Assembly: GCA_028023455.1 (NCBI GenBank) | Contig: JAQFVV010000142.1 | Location: 1 to 64,000 of the forward strand | DNA: 64,000 bases | Reading direction: 5' to 3' | From: Epiperipatus broadwayi | Lineage: Eukaryota; Onychophora; Udeonychophora; Euonychophora; Peripatidae | Shown: piece by piece, positions 58,132-64,000 of the stretch | Position numbering within the stretch: position 1 is the stretch's first letter | Layout: each line of letters begins with the position of its first letter | Translations under genes and position numbers: made by a program | The notes under the pieces: generated by a model | What the model was told of the DNA's origin: nothing | The model's input: the letters and a program-made list of their open reading frames with translations, nothing else | Databases searched by the model: none

Positions 58132-60985
58132 ACCATTATCAATCCACTGCAGGATGAAGATATCTCCTAGTTCAATCCAACTTTTTTGATTTTTAGCTTC
58201 TCTTCTCCACATCACCCTTGCACACTTTCTTATTCATCACTTCATCTCACATGTGGTCTATTTCTGAGTCTTTTACAATCTCCTGGAATTGAGTTTAAGA
58301 TTTTAATTGTCCATCTATTATCATCTCTTTTAGCAATAAGTCCAGCCCAACTTCACTTCAGTCTTTTAATTTTTTTAATGAGGTCAGTAATATAGGTTTG
58401 TTCTCTTACCCATATATTGCGTTTTTGAGCTCTTGTTGTTACTCCTAACATACATCTCTCCATACTTCTTTCAGTGGTCTGAAGTCTCTGCATTGCTATT
58501 CTATTAAGTGTCCACATCTCAGATCCATAAGTAAGAACTGTTAAAACACATTTATAAAAACCTTCCTTTTCAAAGTACTCCAACCAAGTTTAATTCTATG
58601 ATTAATTTCATCCATTATGTTTCCATATGTATTAATAATCTGACCAAGGTATATGTAGCTGTTAATGTCTTCTAACTCATCATAATCAATCTTTATTTTT
58701 AAGTTTTGAGGAAATCAAGTAAACATTACTTTAATCTTGTTAACATTTATCTTTAGTCCTACTTTCATCTGATAACTCCTGCAACATTTCCTGTAGCTCT
58801 AAAGCATTGTTTGCAAAAACAACTATATCATCTGAAAAATCTAAATGACTCCTTTAGCTTCTCATTTTAATCCAAAAAATACTTCTTGCAGCACTGCTGT
58901 AAAAAGTTTTGGAGATATGGAGTCACCCTGTCTTACACCCTTCTCAATGTTGACTTTCCCAGTATCATTATGTAATCTAATTGTTGCTTTGCATTTTTAT
59001 AAATATTCTTTAAAATATGACAATATCCTGGATCTATACCTTGATGATCCAATGCTTTAATCACTGAAGAAATGTTTATAGAATCAAATACCTTTTCATA
59101 ATCTATAATTCCAAAGCATAATGGCAACTCATATTCATTCATCCTTTCTATAACTTCTTTTAATACCTGGATATGATCTACTGTACTAAAATCACTTTTA
59201 CATCCAGCTTGTTCTCTTGGTTAGTGGAAATCCAATGTTCTCTGTAGACGAGTTGTAATTATCTTGGTAAAAATTTTGTACAAAACTGATAAAATGCTGA
59301 TAGATCTGTAATTTCTAATATCTTCTTTGTCATCTTTTTTAAATATTAATATTAATACTGCATTCTTCAAATCATTTGATATATCTTTTATCATTTAAAC
59401 ATTTGATATATAACTTTGATAAAAAATTCTTACCTGGTTCTTTTAATATATCAATTATTTTTCCATCATTACCTGAAGCTTTTCTTTCTTCATAAATTTA
59501 ATTGCATGTCTCACTTCTTCATTTAAAATTCTGGGCAATTCAGAAGATATAATAGATATAAGTGGTACTTGTTCTTTATTACTACATAATTCTTGATAGA
59601 AGACTTCTACCCATTTCATGATGTCATCTCTCTTTTTAGTAATAATTCCATCTTTTTTTCTTATTGCAGATATAAGTTTTTTACTAATACCAAAATGTCA
59701 TTTTACACTCTTGAGACTTTTATTCTCTTCTACAGTTTTTCTTGCTAGTTCATAGTTATTCTTTCTTATACCATTTTTAATTCTTTTCCACACCATTTTA
59801 CAAAATTTGAGGTATTCAACCTTTTTTTTTTTTTAAAGCCGGCCGCCGCCCGCCCAACCCCCCACCCCCCGCGCCCGGGCAAGACAACGAACCCCCCCCC
59901 CCCCCCCAAATATTCAATCCTTTTTAATGCATCATTTTTGTATATCTTCATATTCCATCTTTTCTTCATAAATTCTCTAGTCTCAGTAAAAATTTTATTG
60001 ACCAATTGCGGCTTTTTTCTAACAGCTATCTTTGTTGCAGTTTTTAAAAGTGCATCAATTATTTTCTTATTAATTTCATTCAAATCTGAATAATATTCAA
60101 AATCTAATAATACTTGAAACCGATTTGTAAGTTCTAATTTAAATTCATTAGAATGCTTCTGAAGATTAGGAATATCAACTGCAAATATTGTTTTTCTTAA
60201 TAATTTTTTGTCTCTCTAGTTTGCATTATCTTACATCTTACTAATCAATGATTAATTCATGTGTTAAATTTATTAAGAAAATTACAATATTGAAATATGC
60301 ATTTTCTGTTAATCAAAATACAATCCAATTCTGCTGTACCATCATTTAGATGCTTCCATGTCCATTTCCTTTTAACATTTTTTCAAAAACAGAATTTATA
60401 ATATAATGTTTTTCTTTTTTTGAAAACTCCAATACAAGTCTATGTCCTCTCTCATTTCTATTACCATAACCAAAATTACCTACAACACTTTCATCTTTCA
60501 TTTTTTTTTACCAATTCTAGCATTAAAGTCTCCCGTAACATTTTAAAAATGTTGTTTACTCTCATCAAAAATCTTTTGTACATCCATATAAAATTTTCTT
60601 ACTACTTCCTCACTATGAGAACTTGGGGCATAAACCTGAATTATCTGATAACTAATCTTGCCTCTCTGTCTGATACACCATCAATCTGCACAGTGTTGTT
60701 CTTCCACTTTTTATTTACAATGAATCCTACTCCACTTGTATTTCCAATATTTGTGCCTTTATAATAGAGTACCTGTCCACTTTTTAAATCAATTGTCTCT
60801 TCACCTTTTCTTCTAACTTCACAAAGTCCAATAATATCCCATTTAATATAAGACAGTTCTTTTTCTAATTCTTGCAATCTTCCTTCACTTGAAAGTGATC
60901 TGCAGTTTTAAGTACCTAAATAAAATGTCATCATCAAATAGCAGCCTGGGTTCACACTCAGGGCAATTTTAGTATCCTTCACCTT
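58103..60985 (-). mobile_element. RTE-clade LINE, copy C (near full length, decayed)
   Basis: Minus-strand copy of the same LINE family, ending in a clean (ATC)n tail at 58103-58131. Its 5' end reaches about 60985. The endonuclease N-terminal region (60641-60900, with SYIKWDIIGLCEVRRKGEE) is better preserved than in copy B. RT fragments are at 58933-59142 (IDYEKVFDSI, ALDHQGIDPGYCHIL) and tail fragments at 58353-58583. Many frame breaks and small deletions are present, and the FADD motif region around 58830 has lost sequence. A GC-rich insert interrupts the linker at 59827-59910. Confidence 0.85.
59827..59910 (-). other. Anomalous GC-rich, poly(T)/poly(C)-bounded insert
   Basis: Relative to copies A and B, about 84 bases are inserted: a T run, then about 55 bases of almost pure G+C, then 16 or so C. 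On the minus strand it reads G-run, GC-rich body, poly(A). It is flanked by TATTCAACCTTTTT (59813-59826) and TATTCAATCCTTTTT (59911-59925), a 14-15 bp near-duplication of family sequence. Either a polyadenylated transcript was inserted with target duplication, or this is a sequencing or assembly artefact. Confidence 0.6.
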
Positions 60986-61092
60986 TGGCCATCAACTGCT
61001 GCCTTGGTTACATTCATCAAAATAATATTCAAATTTTTTTTATTTAAAGGACTAAAATAATTTCTTAATTAAATTTTTTCGATAGTTTTATA

Positions 61093-61825
61093 CGTGGGGT
61101 AATGTGGCCGCTTGATGGCATTGTTTCTCTGCAAAAACACAAAAATTTGCCATTTATGTGGCCCAACTTACAGCCTATAGAAAAGTTCTGTTCATATTAG
61201 TCATTAGCAGAAATAGATGCATTGCACATTGTGCTTTGCGTCACTATGGAAATAGCACACACTTCATAGATTGTTACCACAGGATGTGAGGGTGTATGGA
61301 ATTCAACGGTCCATAAGTATTTTTATGTGCATTAGAATTAAGGATCTTACACTTACCTAACTTGCTATTGCACTCTAATAATTGTAAGTCTGACACCATG
61401 TTTCCCTACACATCTTGGAAAGTGAAAACAATTGCAAAAAGGCATTGTTTTGGAAATCATAATCTTGGTTTGCTCAGACTAGAGCATGTATTAGCTGATC
61501 CTTTGGATTGGAAAAACCACTGGAGGCCCCCCACATATTTCAGCACTATGCATTGCAAGCTTGGTTTACTCAGACTAGTGCATGTATTAACTGATCCTTC
61601 AGATTGGCAAAACCATCAGACTCCCCCCTCTGCACTCCAGCTCTATTTGCTGAAATGTATAACATAATTTATAAAATAATGTTTGTTCGTAAATTTTTTA
61701 AAAATACTTTGAAAAATTGGTGGAGAACAGAAAGCAAAAAATTATCTGCCCGGTAATGTTACACTTCATTATTTTTAATTATTTTTGCAAGCAACAATGC
61801 CATCAAGCAGACAAATTACCCTAAG
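61093..61825. mobile_element. MITE with ~47-bp terminal inverted repeats
   Basis: The left end (61093: CGTGGGGTAATGTGGCCGCT, then TGATGGCATTGTT, ending GCAAAAA) and the reverse complement of the right end (61825: CTTAGGGTAATTTGTCTGCT, then TGATGGCATTGTT, ending GCAAAAA) are imperfect inverted repeats. Both sides carry TATA (61089-61092 and 61826-61829), which fits a TA or TATA target duplication. It is 733 bp long with no transposase. A Tc1/mariner-type non-autonomous element is the best guess. Confidence 0.7.
61461..61640 (+). repeat. Two-copy tandem repeat inside the MITE, ~96-bp period
   Basis: CTTGGTTTGCTCAGACTAGA through TGATCC, GATTGG and AAAACCA to a C-rich end is repeated about 96 bp on (61461-61540 and 61557-61635). 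It gives a repeated LGLLRL-HVL-DP-DW peptide in one 101-codon frame, which I attribute to the DNA repeat. Confidence 0.75.
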
Positions 61826-61829
61826 TATA

Positions 61830-63400
61830 CAACTACTATTTTTTCTCTTAATTCTCTTTTAAATACAAAGTATATTGGAATTAGCTTTTAAAATAACATG
61901 GTCTTTAATATTTTTTTGCCAACTTTATGACATCTTCATGGAAATAATTTTAGTTGTTATTATGGCATTGTAATCCTAATCTTTGCTTCATTGTTTAAAG
62001 CCTATACATAACCTTATATTATGGATTTCAGTGGTTTTCAGCTTTGTATTTCTCGGAAGTTGCAATTTTAATATATTAGTTGGGAAAAAATATGATGTCA
62101 TATTATGTAGGAACTTTTTGCATGATTGACATTATTCTGTTAACATGACAAAACTATGAAGAAGGTAGCATAAAAGTCAATAGAAATATGAATTTCTGAT
62201 TGGCTGAGTGCTTTAACCTGCATTTAAATAACTGAGTACTGTAGATTTGTAAAGAAAAAAATGTAATTTTCACTAACTTGTTCACAAATTAAAGATTATG
62301 ATGCAATATTTTTGTAATAGATTTATTTTTAAATCATAAAATTACATCACTAATAGAAGATTTCTTTAGAAAACAACAGTAAATAAAATATTTTTTAAAA
62401 TTTTAATAACAATAAATAGTTTATTAAATTTTAGAATTTTTTCCCTTTGATAATAACTAATCCTAAATATATCATTTTTTAATAACATCAAATTCAAACG
62501 TTTAATACTTGTTCTAACTTTTCGAATAAGTATGTTTATTTTCATATTTTTAAAAAAAATTGTTTATTTTTAAAACTGCTATCACTTGAAAGCTTACATT
62601 TGTACAAAATAAAATTAAAATAGAAAAAAGATTTAATTGTTAAAAAAAAGTTCAAATATATGAAAAATATTTAATGTTGCAATCTCTAGGTTCCATTCAA
62701 AATAGACAGATTACAAAATTTCTTTTATATAAAAAACAGTTTTGGGATAAATAAAGTATTTTTTTAAAAAACTATATAATTATAAAAGTTAATTTCAATA
62801 CATTTTGTATTTAAAAGAGAATTTAAAATAAAAATTAATTAAGAAATTATTTTTGATCTTTAAACCAAAACAATATGAATATTCTTTTTGTAAAGATAAG
62901 ATAATAAAGAGAAACATTTTTTAAAGTTAAGAAAGCAAAACATTATTGATCTGAATATATATTAAATACATTGTGGTTGAAAATACTCAGACAGATATTA
63001 ATTCAAAACTTTTAAAATTGAGAAAAGACTTGCCAGCAGAACTTTTTGTGGTTCAAAGTTTGGGAAAGTACAAAGATGCAAACAATTAGTGGTCTTTGTA
63101 GTCTATGTCTTACTGCATTTACAATCATAATTATCTGCAAATAAAGTTGAAATTGTATATTAGGTTAATCTAAGTTGAAGGAAATGAGCATTTATGTTGT
63201 TTATCTCTTAACCAAAATGTGTCTTACATATCTTTTATGTATGAGGCTGACCTACTTGCATATACAAGCAGAGGGAAGAAATCTGATATTGATAGCAAAA
63301 TTCATTAGTAAACATAATCAGTGTTTGGAAATATAGATAATCAAAAGTGATGTAATTGAGACATTCACATTTAGAAAGCTATTTACAGCTCAACTAATTG

Positions 63401-63403
<3 letters not shown>
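61830..63403. other. AT-rich filler
   Basis: No gene, RNA or repeat recognised. Confidence 0.6.

Positions 63404-63498
<95 letters not shown>
63404..63498. repeat. (GA)n microsatellite
   Basis: About 95 bp of pure GA. The Leu-Ser run on the minus strand is an artefact of it. Confidence 0.98.
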
Positions 63499-63499
<1 letters not shown>

Positions 63500-64000
63500 A
63501 AATAGCAGTGACATATAACCACATTCAAAGTCTAATACGCTTTGGATGGCAGAATATTGCAAGGAATACAAAATCAATTCAATTCAAAAAAAATTATGTA
63601 TAGAGAAAGGCAAAAGATACATTCAGTTTTTTAGATATTGCTAACTTGAAAACATTCACTGCTTACATGATAACTGAAGATCAGATAAATAAAATAAATT
63701 ACCACAATTTACTATTTTAAATAGAAAAAATGATTTTAGGATTGGCATAAAAACTATTGGGCAGGTGACTGAGTTCATTAATATGATTAACATGAGCCTG
63801 AAAATCCAGCAAAGCATGATTAAGAAGGAATTCTTCCAATAAATTCAGAAATGGAGCTAAGATTGGCTGTATTGATATGATGGATGTCCATAAGTTAGAC
63901 CATATTGGAAAATGGAAAGAAATGAAGAATCACCAATAATTCAAAAAGAATTTGGATTGTGGTATGATCTAAAAGCAGAATTTGGATAAGAAAAAAGATA
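63499..64000. other. Unrecognised end of window
   Basis: More balanced composition from about 63740 on, but no frame or repeat copy recognised; any feature would be cut by the window edge. Confidence 0.5.

Noticed and set aside
61362-61667. 101-codon frame with an internal protein repeat
   Set aside because: Lies in a MITE and the repeat is at DNA level with a non-multiple arrangement; no family recognised.
63383-63577. 64-codon frame with a Leu-Ser run
   Set aside because: Produced by the (GA)n microsatellite.

Overview
This window looks like non-coding, transposon-filled DNA from an animal nuclear genome. It is strongly AT-rich and carries long (AT)n and (GA)n microsatellites, and I found no intact host gene. 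Nearly everything recognisable is a mobile element. The mix suggests a lophotrochozoan, and a coleoid cephalopod is my best guess: three copies of an RTE-clade LINE ending in (ATC)n, several LTR retrotransposons, a Penelope-like fragment, tRNA-like SINEs and a Tc1/mariner-like MITE. That assignment is inference; no host protein or rRNA is present to settle it.

Layout. 0-8.3 kb: (AT)n and three copies of a short SINE-like repeat in AT-rich filler. 8.35-11.07 kb: RTE copy A, minus strand, the best preserved. 12.1-17.76 kb: LTR element 1, with long LTRs, a coiled-coil gag-like frame and no pol. 17.8-22.5 kb: unclassified, including a pair of inverted LTR-like arms and one candidate host exon. 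23.6-25.4 kb: an interspersed repeat and a 301-bp-period duplication. 25.48-26.48 kb: 3' part of a Penelope-like element with a GIY-YIG nuclease, between two (AT)n tracts. 26.53-31.02 kb: LTR element 2, young, gag-only and flanked by AT. 32.4-34 kb: minisatellite, (AT)n, palindromic repeat and a SINE copy. 35.07-41.9 kb: LTR element 3, an old Ty3/Gypsy element on the minus strand with gag, protease, RT, RNase H and integrase all recognisable and all broken. 42.3-44.3 kb: second copy of the interspersed repeat, then a probable solo LTR. 45.75-48.64 kb: RTE copy B, plus strand, decayed. 52.24-56.94 kb: LTR element 4, with roughly 1.9-2.0 kb LTRs around 0.8 kb of non-coding DNA. 58.1-61.0 kb: RTE copy C, minus strand, carrying a strange GC-rich insert. 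61.09-61.83 kb: MITE. 63.4-63.5 kb: (GA)n.

How the parts may work together. Elements 1 and 2 keep LTRs and gag-like frames but no pol, so they could only move by borrowing reverse transcriptase and integrase, for example from a Ty3/Gypsy relative. Their gag N-termini share a short motif (ES-P--FKNP). Several unrelated elements abut (AT)n tracts directly, and several of those termini read TGTAATG or TGTAAC. This suggests either insertion preference for AT microsatellites or survival only in such sites. All boundaries were found by eye from repeated sequence and should be read as approximate unless a duplication or terminal dinucleotide is stated.
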